Origin: Glycine soja
Taxonomy: Eukaryota > Streptophyta > Magnoliopsida > Fabales > Fabaceae
DNA: 64,000 bases
Assembly (NCBI RefSeq): GCF_004193775.1
Contig: NC_041018.1
Coordinates: forward strand, 32,633,940 to 32,697,939
Direction: 5' to 3'
Part shown: positions 35,934 through 49,551 of the stretch, piece by piece
Layout: every line of letters starts with the position of its first letter
How positions within the stretch are numbered: position 1 is the stretch's first letter
Notes under the pieces: generated by a model
The model's input: only the letters and a program-made list of their open reading frames with translations
Database searches by the model: none
Told to the model about the DNA's origin: nothing
Made by a program: the position numbers and the translations under genes

Positions 35934-37633
35934 GATCTTTTAAGAGTTATTTGCAGATTTCATCTTCCTTTCTGGTTTATTTCCTTATTTGATTAGGATT
36001 AGGAGTCTAACACTAGTATAGATGAGTTAGTGCTTTGTCTTTTGATCATGTCAGTACCCACCAATAATTTAACATTCTGTCTTTTATTATTTCTTTCGTG
36101 ATATCTGTGTAGGTATCATGTTGTGCATTTTTATGTTTTTCATTTTACTGGTATGTTATTTTTTATTCTGATCATTGTACAAGTTTTTCATATATATTCT
36201 TATATTTTTATTTTATAACTAAATAATTATATTTGTGATCAAGACAATAATATGCATATTGAAAAACAACAATGATCAAAAGTATGAGAAGAGCTACTAT
36301 CGATATTTTATATTCTTGAGTTGTTTTGTTTTCCCTAATTCACTCTCTACCCCTCCCGGATTAAGTTTTAAGGAAGATTTATGCACAATGAATTTTAATA
36401 CCTTTTTTATTTTGTTATGCAAAGTCATCTTTAATACCTGTATTTTAATTTGTGTAGTTTTTTTTTTATACTTTCTGACTTTTGTTTTCTAATTTTAATT
36501 CTTTTCAACTTTTTAACGTTGAAAATTTATCTATATACCTACTTAAAAATTAAACAGTATTTATATTTATTATTATTATTGTTATTCAAAGTGAGGTAAA
36601 GTGATGATCTCGGTCATGAATTAAAAGAGATAACAATATAATTACTATAATCAAAGGTCAAATTTGATTACAAAAAATCTACTAACTTTTGTCTCTTAAA
36701 GGTGACTTTTTTATTTGATAAAATAACAACGCTATTAAAATTTTCTGGTACAAAATAATTATAATTTTAAAACGACAATAAAATTGTTGCACAAATATAT
36801 TTTTTATATAATAAATTTAATTTTTAATTTTATAATAATTTAATCATATTATGAGATTTTCCTTGCTTATTCTAATGTTAAATTATTTTATGTTGCTGAT
36901 GGAATATGTTCAATTTTAATTTATCTTTATAACTCATGTTCAAAAGAGAAATGAACTATCCTAGAATATGTATCCCTAAATAATGAATCTGTTTTCTCTA
37001 TCGCTATGTTGTTGAGGAAAAAAAAATGAAAAGGAGGCAGCTATGTGTTGTACAGGAAAAAATACGGCTGCAACTATTGAAGTACAAAAATGTATATACA
37101 TGGATTCACAATGGCTTTTGCATAACATTTTGTACACTAAACTCCTCAGTTTTTCTTTTCTTTTCTTTTCTTTTTAATTTTTTTGCTATTCAAATTTATT
37201 GTCTCTTTCTTCTCCTTTTCATTTCCTTAGCTTTTATTATCTATCAGAAGTTTAAGATAAAATTTACTCGCCAATAAATTTAAATAATAAAATGATCAAA
37301 TATTTTGTCCCCCTAGCTCCCAGTTTAGATATAGATTGAGGAAAACTAAAATTATTCCTTTCATTTCCATATAATGTTCTTATTAATAAGATTAGGTGTA
37401 TAATTTTTTATGAAAAATTTCAATTTTTTAATATTTCATTAAAAAAATTAATTTAACGTATAATATACTTTGAAAACTTATAAGGAAATGTTCATAATAT
37501 TTGAAAATTGAATACCATTAATTAGTTAAAGATAATTTGCAAATAAAATTTTAATTTAATAGCATTCTGAACAATCAGTTTTGAAATTGATAAATAATTT
37601 AACAGTTATGAAAACATGATTAATAAAAATTAA
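35934..37633. other. AT-rich DNA, no gene recognised
   Basis: Both strands are dominated by T and A runs. Short open frames are hydrophobic by composition only. No repeat border seen. Confidence 0.4.
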
Positions 37634-38166
37634 AGGATGAATTGTAATTTTGATCCCTATTTTTTCAAATTCATTATTTTGGTCTTCTTGATTTTTAATT
37701 GTAACATTTGATCCTCTTAATTTTATAAATTTGTGATTTTGGTCTCTCGGATGGATTATTAATTAATAATTGTGATTATTATATATATTAAATTAATTAT
37801 AAATTAAATAAAAATTATTAATCATTAAAAAACTTTAATAAAAGACTATTAACCCTAATATAATGTTACTATTGGTGGAGTAGCATGTGACATTGGAGGT
37901 TGAAGAAGTATTTGCAAAGAAGAGGAAGAACAAAGTGGTGTAGGAAATTATGATTAATAATTTTTTATTCAACTTTTTAATAATTAATGATTTTGATTAA
38001 TTTATAATTAACTTGATAATCAATCGAAATTATTTGTTAATAATCTATCGGGAGGATCAAAATTATCAATTTATAAGATTAGAAGGACCAAATGTTACAA
38101 TTAATATTCAACGAACCAAAATCATGGATTTCATAAACTAAGAGGATCAAAATTATAATTTAGCCA
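37634..38166. repeat. Long-inverted-repeat (foldback or MULE-like) element, about 530 bp
   Basis: The left arm (about 37635-37800, containing TTGTAATTTTGATCCC and TTGTAACATTTGATCCTCTT) is mirrored by the right arm (about 37985-38163, containing GGACCAAATGTTACAATTAA and GATCAAAATTATAATTTAGC). Arms are about 165 bp with scattered mismatches; the 180-bp centre is AG-rich near 37870-37940. Superfamily unassigned because no target duplication was fixed. Confidence 0.72.
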
Positions 38167-39447
38167 AAATTAAATGATTAAATTTTTTTTAATTACTATT
38201 TAATCATTGTTAGTTTAAGATTTATGTTTTCTGCTCATTAACATTAGATAACATTCATTTATGAATTAAATGCATTTGTTTGGAAAAATAGTATGCGATT
38301 ATATCATTAAATTAGTTTTATTAGGTTACAACTTTTTTTCTAAAATCTATTAATTTTAAACCAAATAAGAGGAGTTACGTTTTTTTTTGTCCTTTTATCA
38401 ATATTAATTGTATTAATAATATGATTTATTTTTCCAAAATGTTTGCTTCTTATTTGTGTCAATTAATTTAAATTGTATCATTAAATTTATAGTCAAGGCT
38501 TAGTAACATTTGATTAAATAATATTTAAGACAATTTAATCATTTAATTCATATTTATATATTTTCATAAATGTTTTGTAGTGATTAATTTATTTGTTATC
38601 TTTTAAACACCATGATTCATATTAAGAAGGATAATGATCTAACCATTTAATCTTCCAATAAAAACATTTAATCTTATTTTTTTAGCTTAACCAATCGCAT
38701 TTAAAATTTTAATCTTTTAATATATTTTTTTTGTACAATTTATCTTTTAGTATATTCAAAACCCGTACGAAGGAAATTATTTCATACCAAACATATTAAT
38801 TATAGTTTGGAATAATAAATGATTATGTTGAATTATATATTATTTTACTAAAATGTTGTAATATTTGTCGGAATTATTTTTGTAAAAGTAAATATTTTTT
38901 GTTGTAAATGTTGATAATGTTTTTTGGAATTACTTATTTAATTTTGTATTTTTTTATCTGGTAGGTGCTTAGCTTCATGTTACAAATGTTTATGGCCAAA
39001 CCTTTAATTTTCCAATACAAACATTTACTCTTCTTTTTTAGACTTGAAAATATACCTTAAGTGTTTTTTAATCTTCCAATAATTTAAAAATTGTTGGAAA
39101 GGAGAATGAAATGTTGTGACAATGTGTTAGAGTGAGTGTGGGTGACATACGAAAAAGGTGAAGAGTGAATTCTGTTTGAGGTGAGTGATGTTATTTGGTG
39201 CTAAAAAAATGAGGTGAGTACAAGAAGAGAGAGAATTGAAGTTTGTTAATGGAATGATGTGAAATGTGTATGAATGAATGAGAAGGATGGTAACACAACT
39301 TTTTATTATTATTTACGAAGTTATTTTATGTATGGCTTGAAAAATCTTCTAAAGTATTATAATTTGGTTGATGGTGTGTGGATAAAGTTAAATATAATGG
39401 TAGAAAAGATTTCGACATCAAAATCAAAGTTTGACATGATATTAATG
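38167..39447. other. AT-rich DNA, no gene recognised
   Basis: No coding motifs or element borders found. It ends at the candidate CACTA left end. Confidence 0.4.
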
Positions 39448-40441
39448 CACTACTGGAATTCCATGATGATTTTTTTACATATTCAAAGTTAAGACTTTTC
39501 ACAAAAGGTTTTTAAAAAATCATGTTAAAAAAATTATCATTAAATTGTTTTCAGACAAATAACTGTCTTAGATTTTTTTAAAATTAAAAAAAATAAAAAT
39601 TCTAAGAAGATTTTTCAAATAATCATATTAAAATGTTTTTTTTTAAAATTAAAATTAAGAATACTAAGACAATTTTTTTAAAAATCATTTTAAAATATTT
39701 TTTTTTATAAAAAAATACTACTTTTTCTGCATGATAAAAAATATTTATTAATTAAATGATGTAATATATAACAAATCATATGTATTACTTTAATAACTAT
39801 TTAAGTGACATATCACATAAGATGTCTAAATAATTTATAAAAAATTCAATTATCAATCATCCAAAACAAAGCAATTACGCAAGTGAAACACAACATCTAT
39901 TTTCCACACGTAAATAAAAACTCGAGCATTAAAGTGAAGGGCCTCAGCTAAGTTAACTGAAACTTACAACAGGAGGGTAAGTGAACAGAATGGCATTTTT
40001 CTCCTTAGTGTATATGATCAGCAGCAACAACCCATTGAAGATCACATACGTTCGAAAGAGTTAAGGAACAAACAGAGCTGAAGCATAATGAATAAAAATC
40101 AGAAACAGCAGTAATCACATTTCCCTTTCAACATAAGCACCAAACTCATTTAACTAGGAACCTCGATAACCTTCAATATAATTGAACAATTTGTGCATCC
40201 CAAGCCACTTCAAAAAAGACTTAATCCCCACCTCAAAAGGACTTGATCCCAGATGCAAGGTTTTAAAAAACATAATTTGTAGTATTAAGCAACAATGTAT
40301 AAAAGAAAACCAGATTCATACTTGAAGAGGTCTTTGGTCCCAGAACAATTGATTCTCGCAAAGATTGTCTGTGGGGCTTAAAAACATGTATATCATTACA
40401 TGATAAAGGTCTGCTTGAAAGCCAGTACACCACTTGATAAC

Positions 40442-40789
40442 TGTTGGTAGTTGGTTAGATGATAGTTGATTGTTGATAGTTTTAGAAAATTGTTTTAGAA
40501 AGAAGGCTATGTCATTGATTTCTTGGATTGATCAATTACAACATACCAATTGCCTATTTATAGGCTCAAGTCACCAACCTCTCAATGGTGGTGAATGTTT
40601 CTACATTACTTTAGGTCTTTCTAGAGTTTTCATGATAGATTAGTATCATGATAGTTCTAGATTCTTCTATCTTATACATACAATTATAGTTCTAGATTGT
40701 TCTACCATATTCTATAGTTCTAGGATATTCTACTATTTTCATACATATTATATTTAAGAATATTCTAGAAATTTGTAGCAATTTCAACA
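40442..40789 (-). repeat. 3' LTR of the Copia element
   Basis: Plus-strand borders are TGTTGGTAGTTGG and GCAATTTCAACA. It differs from its partner at 44901-45247 at about nine positions, including a one-base indel near the end. Confidence 0.95.
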
Positions 40790-40900
40790 CTCCTCCTTGA
40801 TGCAAATTTCTGTAACTCCGAGCATAGCTCGTAATTCTTCAAATCTTGGTCTCGGCAAAGCCTTCGTGAATATGTCTGCAATTTGATCTTCTGTTCTGCA

Positions 40901-43900
40901 CTAGTCGAGTTTGATCTCTTTAGTTGCTTCAGCTTCTCTGATAAAGTGATACTTGATTGCTATGTGTTTTGTTCTGCTATGATGAACTGGATTCTTCGCC
41001 ATTGCAATTGCTGATTTGTTGTTGCAGTTGATTTTAGTAGGCTCATCTTGTTTTTCTCCCATGTCTTCAAGTATTCTACGAAGCCATATAGCTTGACTCG
41101 TTGCTTCAACAGCTGCCACGTACTCTGCTTCTGCCGTTGATTGTGCTACTGTAGCTTGCTTCTTCGACGCCCAAGAGAACATTCCCGATCCTAGTGAGAA
41201 AGCATAGCCAGAGGTACTCTTCATGTCATCTGCCGAACCTGCCCAATCACTGTAGGTGTAGCCAAGTAATTCTGAGTTGGTTTCGGTAGTATACCATATA
41301 CCGAACTCTTTTGTTCCTTGTAGATACCTCAAAATTCTTTTTCCTGCTCCAAAGTGTATTTGACTTGGGTTTTGCATGAATCTTGATAGAAGACTTGTAG
41401 CATACATTATGTCAGGCCGTGTAGCTGTCAAATATAGGAGGCTTCCAATTAGACTTCGGTATTTGGATGCATCAGCTTCTGGTGCTCCATCATTCTTCTG
41501 TAGTTTCTCATTTGTTATGAGTAGAGTAGCAATAGGTTTGCAACCATACATCTTGAATTTCTTAAGTAAGTCTTCTATGTATTTCTTTTGCGAGATGAAT
41601 ATCCCTTCATTTCTCTGACTTACCTCTATGCCGAGGAAGTAACTCATCAATCCAAGGTCGGTCATCTCAAAGGTCTTCATCATGTCTTCTTTAAACTCCA
41701 TCATCATCTTAGTATTGTTTCCCGGGTAGATAAGATCATCTACATATAGAGAGAGTAAGAGAGTGTATTGCCCTTGAGACTTGATGTAAAGTGTAGGCTC
41801 ACTCTTACTCCTCTTGAATCCTCGATCCATGAAATACTGATCGATTCTGTTATACTATGCTCGAGGTGCTTGCTTAAAACCGTAGAGTGCTTTTCTTAGT
41901 CTTAACACTTTGTTTTCTTTGCCTTCAGACACGAATCCTTGTGGCTGCTCCACATAGATCTCTTCTTCAAGTACGCCGTTAAGGAAGGTGAATTTGACAT
42001 CTAGTTGATGGATACTCCATCCTTTTTGTGACGCAAGAGCTATTAGAGCTCTTATGGTATCAAGACAAGCTACTAGTGCAAATGTCTCATTGTAGTCAAT
42101 TCCGGGTTGTTGTGAGTAACCCTTAGCTACTAGCCTCGCCTTGTGTTTCTGTATGGTGCCATCAGGGTTGAGCTTTGTCTTATAGACCCACTTAACCCCA
42201 ATGATATATTTTCCATGGGGACGATTTACTAACTCCCATGTGTTGTTTTTCTCGATCATCTATATCTCTTCTTCCATTGCCTTGACCCATACTTCCTGCT
42301 TTGACGCTTCTTCAAAGCTTCCAGGTTCAAGTATGACCAAGTTACAGGTTTCATATATGTCCACCAAAGATCTTACTCGTCTTGGAGTAGAGGTGATGAT
42401 AATTTTTTATCTTGTTGTTGTGGTGGAGGTGAAGGTGGTTCACCTGGGTCTTCTTCTTCAGCTTCTTCTTGAGATAGTTGAGCGGGTATAAGAACGTTCT
42501 TCTCCACTTTTTCTTCATCCCAATTCCAAGAAGCATATTCATCAACTTCAACATCTCGACTGATGACGAGTTTCTTAGTTTGCAAGTTGTAGACACGGTA
42601 GCCCTTAGAGATATTGCTATACCCAAGGAAGATACCTCGTATAGTCTTGTCTTCAAGCTTGTGCCTCTTCACGTCTGGAATATGAATGCAGCATATAGAT
42701 CCAAAGACCCTTAGGTGCTTTGCTGATGGCTTCTTCCCGTTCCAAGCTTCAATTGGAGTCTTGTCTTTTACAGACTTAGTTGGACATCTGTTGAGTATGT
42801 AAACAGCAGTGTAGACTGCTTCAGCCCATAATGTGTTAGGTAGTCCCTTCTCCTTGAGCATCGATCTAGCCATCTCCATAACTGTGCGATTCTTTCTCTC
42901 GGACACTCCATTTTGTTGAGGAGAATATGCGACTGTAAGTTGTCTCTCAACGCCTTCATCCTAACAAAATCTTTCAAACTCGTGAAAGGTGTACTCTTTG
43001 CCGCGATCACTTCATAGAACTTTTATCCGTTTTCCACTTTGATTTTCAGCAAGGGCCTTGAACTTTTTGAATACTCCAAAGACTTCTGATTTTTCTTTTA
43101 GAAAATATACCCATGTCATTCTAGAGAAGTCGTCAATGAAGAGTATGAAGTACCTGTTGTTCCCATGTGATGGCGTCCTCATTGGTCCACAAATGTCCCT
43201 ATGTATCAGCTCCAATAGATCTTTCGCTCTCCATGCTCCGCTTGTTGAGAAAGGAAATCGGTGTTGCTTACCAAGAAGACATCCTTCACACACTTCATTG
43301 TTCTCCTTTATGCTTGGAAGATCTCTCATCATGTTCTTCTCATGTAACAACTTCAAGGCATGTGAGTTGAAGTGGCCAAATCTTCGATGCCATAGCCATG
43401 AATCATCAACTTGTACCTTCATGGCAATGTTTGTTGCATATTTTAAATTTAGAGGGAAGCTTCTATTGCTCTTATTCATCTTTACTTGGGCTATCTCAGA
43501 CCTTTTATCTTTGTTGTCTAAGATTTTGCATACACCTCCTTCAAAGTGAAGTGTGTAGCCTCTCTCCATCATTTGGCCAATGCTTAGAAGATTTTCTTTT
43601 AGGCTGGGAACTAGTAAGACAACATGGATGAGTCGCGTACCTTTATCTGTCTCCACCATGACAGTGCCTTTGCTTTTTGATTCAACTACACTTCCATTTC
43701 CCAGTCGAACTTTGACTTTGACATACTCATCAATACTTTTGAAAATAGTCTCATCCTTGGCCATGTGATTGCTACATCCACTATCCAAGTACCAGTTTCC
43801 TTCCTTTTCTTTTATTGAGTCTTGAGTGACGTAGAACGTACATTGTTCTTGATCATGCTCCTCTGCGATATTGGCTTGATGCCTATTTTTGTTGCGACAA

Positions 43901-44767
43901 TTTTTCTCTACGTGCCCAAACTTCTTGCAATGGTTGCATTGTGGCATATTACGGAACCAACATTTTTTCTCTGCGTGGCCTTGCCTTTTGCATATATTGC
44001 ATGGAGGATTTTTATCTGTTTTGTTCTTAAGGAAATTCCTAGAACCTTCTCTTCTTCTGGAAGTTTCTCCATAATTTTTCTTTCCTCCATTTTCTTTGTT
44101 TTGGGGCTGAAATTTAAACTTTGACTGGAAGGCATTTTCAATTGTATCTTCTTTATGCTTATACAGTCTTTGCTCATATGCTTCAAGTGAGCCCACAAGT
44201 TTTGTCTTTGATAGAGTGGACAGATCTTTGGTTTCCTCAATCGTTGTCACGATTGGGTCAAACTTTTGGACGCATAGTAATTAGAATTTTCTCAACAATT
44301 TTCTTGTCAAGAATATTTTCCCCAAAAGCTCTCATTTGATTAACTATTCCTTTAACTTTAAAATAGTAATCTTTAACTGTCTCAAACTCCTTCATCTTCA
44401 ATAGTTCAAAATCTCTTCTTAGATATTGAAGTTTAACAGCACGTACCTTAACACTTCCTTGAAACTCCTCCTGCAATGTGTTCCACGCTTCTTTGGCAGT
44501 CTTAGTTCCCATAATTCTTGGGAAAATTGGATTAGTCACCGCTTGTTGCAAGGTGAACAACGCTTTTGAATTTTTCTATTTATTTTTCTTCAACTCTTGA
44601 GATGCATTAAGAGCTGAAGTATCCGCGGGAATGGTGAAGCCTTCTTCTACTATGTCCCATAAATCTTGAGATGAAAAATATGTTTCCATTTTAACACCCC
44701 AGAAATCATAATTTTCACCATTGAAGATAGGGACATAAATAGTTGATGATTGAGTAGTGTTATCCAT
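40901..44767 (-). pseudogene. Copia gag-pol polyprotein, disrupted
   Basis: In order from the ATG at 44767: gag (VPIFNGENYDFWGVKMETYF); two zinc knuckles (CNICKRQGHAEKKC and CNHCKKFGHVEKNC, near 43900-44010); protease WYLDSGCSNHM near 43790; integrase zinc finger (HRRFGHF to CEGCLLGKQHRFPF) and core (HRDICGPM, FIDDFSRMTWVYF); reverse transcriptase ([30 protein letters not shown]) with the catalytic LYVDD near 41745; RNase H (SDWAGSADDMKSTSGY) ending at 40901. Breaks seen: a stop near 44576, a frameshift near 44258, two stops in integrase near 43012 and 42962, a frame change near 42400, a stop near 42262 and a tryptophan-to-stop TAG near 41855. Integrase before RT marks it as Copia. It cannot move by itself. 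Confidence 0.94.
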
Positions 44768-44900
44768 AGCTTAGAAAAAATATTATTAGAGTGGGTTAAT
44801 AGTACAAAGGAAATTTTTGAAGTAGTTGGGAGGATTTTGGAATGGTAGGTAGGTAATATAACTACGCCCAATGTATGACCGAACGTAGCTTTGATGCCAC

Positions 44901-45247
44901 TGTTGGTAGTTGGTTAGATGATAGTTGATAGTTGATAGTTTTAGAGAATTGTTTTAGAAAGAAGACTATGTCATTGATTTCTTGGATTGATCAATTACAA
45001 CATACCAATTGCCTATTTATAGGCTTAAGTCACCAACCTCTCAATGGTGGTGAATGTTTCTACATTACTTTAGGTCTTTCTAGAGTTTTCATGATAGATT
45101 AGTATCATGATAGTTCTAGATTCTTCTATTTTATACATACAATTATAGTTCTAGATTGTTCTACCATATTCTATAGTTCTAGGATATTCTACTATTTTCA
45201 TACATATTATATTTAAAAATATTCTAAAAATTTATAGCATTTCAACA
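44901..45247 (-). repeat. 5' LTR of the Copia element
   Basis: Plus-strand borders TGTTGGTAGTTGG and GCATTTCAACA. The primer site lies beside it at about 44887-44900. Confidence 0.95.
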
Positions 45248-45252
45248 ATAAC

Positions 45253-46789
45253 AATGAGAAGGGAAAGATACCCAGATAGACTGTTAAGAAAAATCATCTG
45301 TGGCACGGTACCTGATAGCAACATAAAAAATAAGTTAAATCAACCACCAAAAGGATAGCATAATAATAACTGCACAGGTCAGACAGAAGAGTACGTGGGA
45401 CACCTTATATTCAGTGAGTTTCGAAAGAAATGAGCATTAAAATAACTCCATACAATTCCTAAGTTCATATGTGCCACACCAAACAGAAAGGCATCAAAGT
45501 ATCCCAATATAGTCAATATAAGAAGCTAGCAAGTTTTATATACTGTAGCTGACTAGAAAATTTAGAGTCTTATTCATTGCTTTAAAATCTCTTTCCAAAT
45601 CATCGCACCACCGCCTCTTTTTATTTTAACTAACGTCGAAATGGAAAATGGATAAAATATGTTTTTATTTTTTCAAAATATTTTGAAATGATTTTTAATT
45701 TTTTTATTAAAATTTATACACTTTTTAGTCCTTACATTTTTACGAGAATATGCATTTTTAGTCTATAATAAATATTGAAATTACATCGCTTTTAATAAAT
45801 ATAAAAAGTAATGTATATAATTTTTTTTATAGAAACTATAACTATTACTTTAACCTTTAATAATTTAATAAGGTTTAGAGCTGATTTGAACCTACAGTTC
45901 CACGAAAATAGGTATGAATGATTTTTGTTTTTGATGTGTTTATGTTCTTCGGCAACCAGCTTTCTCATCAATGTTTTCCACCTTTAAGAATCCAAGGAAT
46001 TGAAGGTAGTTAATAATATATTAGTGACAAAATAACATATAGGACATAAGACACAAATCACAAGCAATTGCCGAGGCTTCAACGTATATAGCCAACTTTC
46101 GCCATACATGGACCCAATGACTAATGAGTATCCTTTAATCTCACGATGTGGATTGCTTTATTAGAGAAATTAGGTGCTTATGAAATGATGTTTGTACATT
46201 TTAGAAATTTTGGATTCATAAATATGATGTAAATTATTTAAGTTACTAACAAACGTAAATCTCATTAATAACTTGATTTTTATAAATTGTGCCAAACAAC
46301 TTCAAAATATGTATGTGTATAACATAGAATTTATGTGTGGGGTGGATTGGGGAAGTAGTAGCTAGGCGTGGGTTTCTTTAGGGGTAGTCCTCTCTGGAAA
46401 AGTGATGAGATTCATACACCATGCATATGACAGAATCCTCCTGTTTTTATTCTTTATGATGCAATGCATGTATGATGTGTCCTAAAGCAAGTCCCCTCCC
46501 TCCACTCTAGAAGGAGGTCCTTTCACATGTTAGATAGCACAAATTCATTATTACATATTTTCATTTTTATTATAAGATGCAAATAGTTTTCCCAGATCAT
46601 TCTTCTGGCTACAAGACAAAGCTACAATTTTGAATTTGCCAAGTACATTTCATATTTCACTGATGAAATGGTGGAAACTTGGAATCTAAGAATAACACAA
46701 TATAACTGCAACCTGATAGGGGACTCACAGGTCCCAAGTGCTTATGATATTTTAGTAGTTTACTTTGTGATATAGTATGAGTTACTTGC
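45253..46789. other. Non-coding part of CACTA element 3, presumably intron sequence
   Basis: No conserved coding block was seen here. It lies between the Copia insertion and the pfkB kinase exon, so it may be captured intron or downstream sequence of that gene. Confidence 0.35.
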
Positions 46790-46900
46790 CTGTGGAAATT
46801 TTTCTGAACATACAACATAATCAGCCAAACTCAGGAAGTCATTCAATCCTTCCATAGGTCTTTCCGCATCAATTAAGATAGATGTATTATGGTGAAATGC
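46790..46900 (-). pseudogene. pfkB-type carbohydrate kinase, single captured exon
   Basis: The minus strand has an acceptor (CTTTCAG) followed by 37 codons reading AFHHNTSILIDAERPMEG and LNDFLSLADYVVCSEKFPQ. This matches the segment of plant pfkB (ribokinase-like) sugar kinases before the substrate loop. The exon is open and ends at CAG followed by GCAAGT, so the donor is GC, not GT: either a GC-AG intron or a mutated site. No other exon of the gene was identified with confidence. The catalytic GAGD motif is absent, so no enzyme could be made. Confidence 0.72.
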
Positions 46901-48251
46901 CTGAAAGGGCAAAATATAATTAAACATAAAGAAGCGCTGGTTCCTGCAATTATAGCAATGGCAAAAGTTGAGAAAACACGTAAAATTTTCATAGCCAACC
47001 ATTTTTTAATTATTTGTTCTTTTTTGGATAAAAACTGTAACGCCTTCTATCCCACGTATATGTACTAATAATAAAAGGAATATGAATGTAGAATTAATTA
47101 AAAGTTTTAAAACACATTTAAATAAAAACATTTCAAAATGGTAAAAGGTTCACATTCACTTTTCTAACATCATAATATAATTTGTCCAAATAAATTATAA
47201 TATCATCTCGACTTAAAAGAAGGTCATTCATTCTGAATGAAAAAAGTCAAACTAATAGCGAAAAACATAAAATAAATATATTATTCACGAAATTGTAACA
47301 TATGAAATAAAATCATATGTCCCGATGTCATATTTATCAGAGCATTTTCCTAGCAAAAGCTAAGCCTCTCCATCTCCAGTATGAGACTCATCATAAGCTG
47401 GCTCACCTAAAACAAAATGGCATTCAGCTCAAACACAAACACACACCGGGAATGAGTTATTATCACATTCATATATAATACTTAGAGCTGAATTTACATA
47501 AACAACATCATTTCACAGAATCCGCACATTATTCACACTTATTCAAGTTCACACACTCTAGAAAATAACACCAGAACCTCAATCATTAACTCAATGAAAG
47601 TCAAGCATAAGCGTTATGCAACAGATATACTAGACTCAAGCCTACATGCAATATAGTACCATTTTTAGTGAAAAATCTCGTCGGACGCTTAAGAGTACAT
47701 GACAAGACATGTCTCACAATGGGTAAGTCAGGTCACTCTTACTAAGTGAAATCATAGGAAGACCAGTCAAGGTCACTCTGTTTTGCAAGAATGCTCCAAC
47801 CATGTGAGATCAACATAGACTTAAAGGAGCATTCAAACCGAGTGTATTTACACCCAAGACCTAGACTCCGAGAAGTCCGTCAAGATCTCTCCCTCTTGAT
47901 TCAGGTCCAATCCAAAAAATATTTGCACACAGAGACTCTACCTATAAACTATGCAATACATACAACTACTCAATTGTTTTCAAAATCTCAACTATTTTCA
48001 AAATTGTTTTAACTCATCATGCCTCTAGTGATTAAACTCGTCAGGTTCCCACAGTGGAGCCCATCACAAAGTCGTTGCACATTAACTCGTCGCCCTTAAG
48101 GGGTCTTACAATTGTGTGATTGCAGAGTTCATGGCTCACAACTCAATACATACAATATCTCACTACACATGTATCTCACAATTCATTACATACTCAACTT
48201 ATCACTTACACACAATCTCAATCACCATGTGATAATCTTAATACAACAATT

Positions 48252-49335
48252 TGTTGGACAAGTGACCTCAATAACTTAAGAGGGGGGTGAATTAAGTCTT
48301 ACAAATTTCCCACTAACAAATTTTAACCCCATTTTAAATGATATATGATAGGCTCAAAATGCAGAAGAAGAAGAAGAAGCAATCAATTTAACAATGTTCT
48401 TGTAAATGCGCAAGACAAAGTAAACTGCAATAAAATAACTGAGATAAGGGAAGAGATAAATGCAAACTTAATTTATATTGGTTCGGCCACTTCCAATGCC
48501 TACGTCCAGTCCTCAAGCAACCCACTTGAGATTTTCCACTATCTCTGTAAATCCTTTATAGACTTTGGGCACACCTTGGGATTCTTCACCCTTGTGTTCA
48601 ATATTCTCAAAATCCAAGAGACAAACAGTCTCTTGATTACAACTGAGTTTATGAGATGAACAGAAAGATTTCTCTCCTTTAGAGTAGATGATACAAATTG
48701 AAAATCCTAGAAGAATTCTCAATAGATTTGCAAGTGTTTGACCAATAGTTGTTTAGAGAGCATTTGACAATTAAGTTCTCTTAGAACATCTCTCTATGTA
48801 CTTTTCAAAGTTAGACACACATATATATAGGCTCATTGTACCTTTTCAAAATGGTTTAAAGAGATGTGTCTTTTCAAAAAGTTTTTCTGAAGCTTTCTCA
48901 CTGGTAATCGATTACAGGATTTTGGTAATCGATTACACAGTTATATTTCTAAAGGGTCATGACTTTTCAAAGTATTTTTTGAAGTGTCATTACTGGTAGT
49001 CAATTACTGACATTTGGTAATTGATTACAAGATTTAAAATTCAAATTTCAAAACCCTTTTGAAAAGCCCATTTGCAATCTTGTCTCTGGTAATCGATTAC
49101 AATACTTGATAATCAATTACTAGTGCCTTGAGTTGTTTTGTTTGAGGCCAAAACTGATCAACCTTTGAGATTCTTTTAACAAATAAACTAAGACCTTATC
49201 TTTTTCTTGATCTTGTTTGCTTGACCTTGAATTAATCTTGAAGCTATCTCTATTTACTTAACCTTAAATGTTTCTTGAAGCAATCTTGTTTGAATATACT
49301 TTGGCATCATCAAAACTTGTATTCATACATTTACA
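48252..49335. mobile_element. Nested solo LTR or short LTR element, 1.08 kb
   Basis: It starts TGTTGGACAAGTGACC and ends TTCATACATTTACA, with CAATT on both sides (48247-48251 and 49336-49340). The related LTR at 52010-54693 lacks exactly this segment (compare around 53275), which confirms an insertion. Inside are several copies of TGGTAATCGATTACA at about 48903-49110. No coding sequence. The alternative is a TRIM-like element, but no internal domain or second LTR is evident. Confidence 0.85.
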
Positions 49336-49458
49336 CAATTTATCATGCCTCATGAATCATATACACATCACACAACAGTAATATTTACATGACACAAAAC
49401 CTATATATATTAAAAAATAATTTCACAACAGTATTTAATTTATCATTATTATTATTTT

Positions 49459-49460
<2 letters not shown>

Positions 49461-49539
<79 letters not shown>
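49461..49539. repeat. (TA)n microsatellite, about 39 units
   Basis: Uninterrupted TA dinucleotides lie within the 3.4 kb solo LTR. The run length in the assembly may be unreliable. Confidence 0.97.

Positions 49540-49551
<12 letters not shown>

Larger units (their letters stand above)
40442..45247 (-). mobile_element. Near-complete Ty1/Copia retrotransposon, 4.8 kb
   Basis: Both LTRs are present (40442-40789 and 44901-45247) and the target duplication ATAAC is perfect (40437-40441 and 45248-45252). On the minus strand the 5' LTR is followed by AGTGGCATCAAAGC, a variant of the tRNA-Met primer site, and the 3' LTR is preceded by the purine tract ATCAAGGAGGAG. I count about nine differences between the 348-bp LTRs, i.e. 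a fairly recent insertion. The single polyprotein is complete in domain content but has several stops and frameshifts. Confidence 0.95.

Noticed and set aside
43058..44124. Several plus-strand open frames opposite the Copia polyprotein
   Set aside because: They are antisense shadows; the minus strand has ordered Copia domains.
48900..49110. Repeated TGGTAATCGATTACA as a CRISPR-like or regulatory array
   Set aside because: Spacing is irregular, copies vary, and it is inside a solo LTR of a plant retrotransposon; CRISPR arrays do not occur in plant nuclear DNA.
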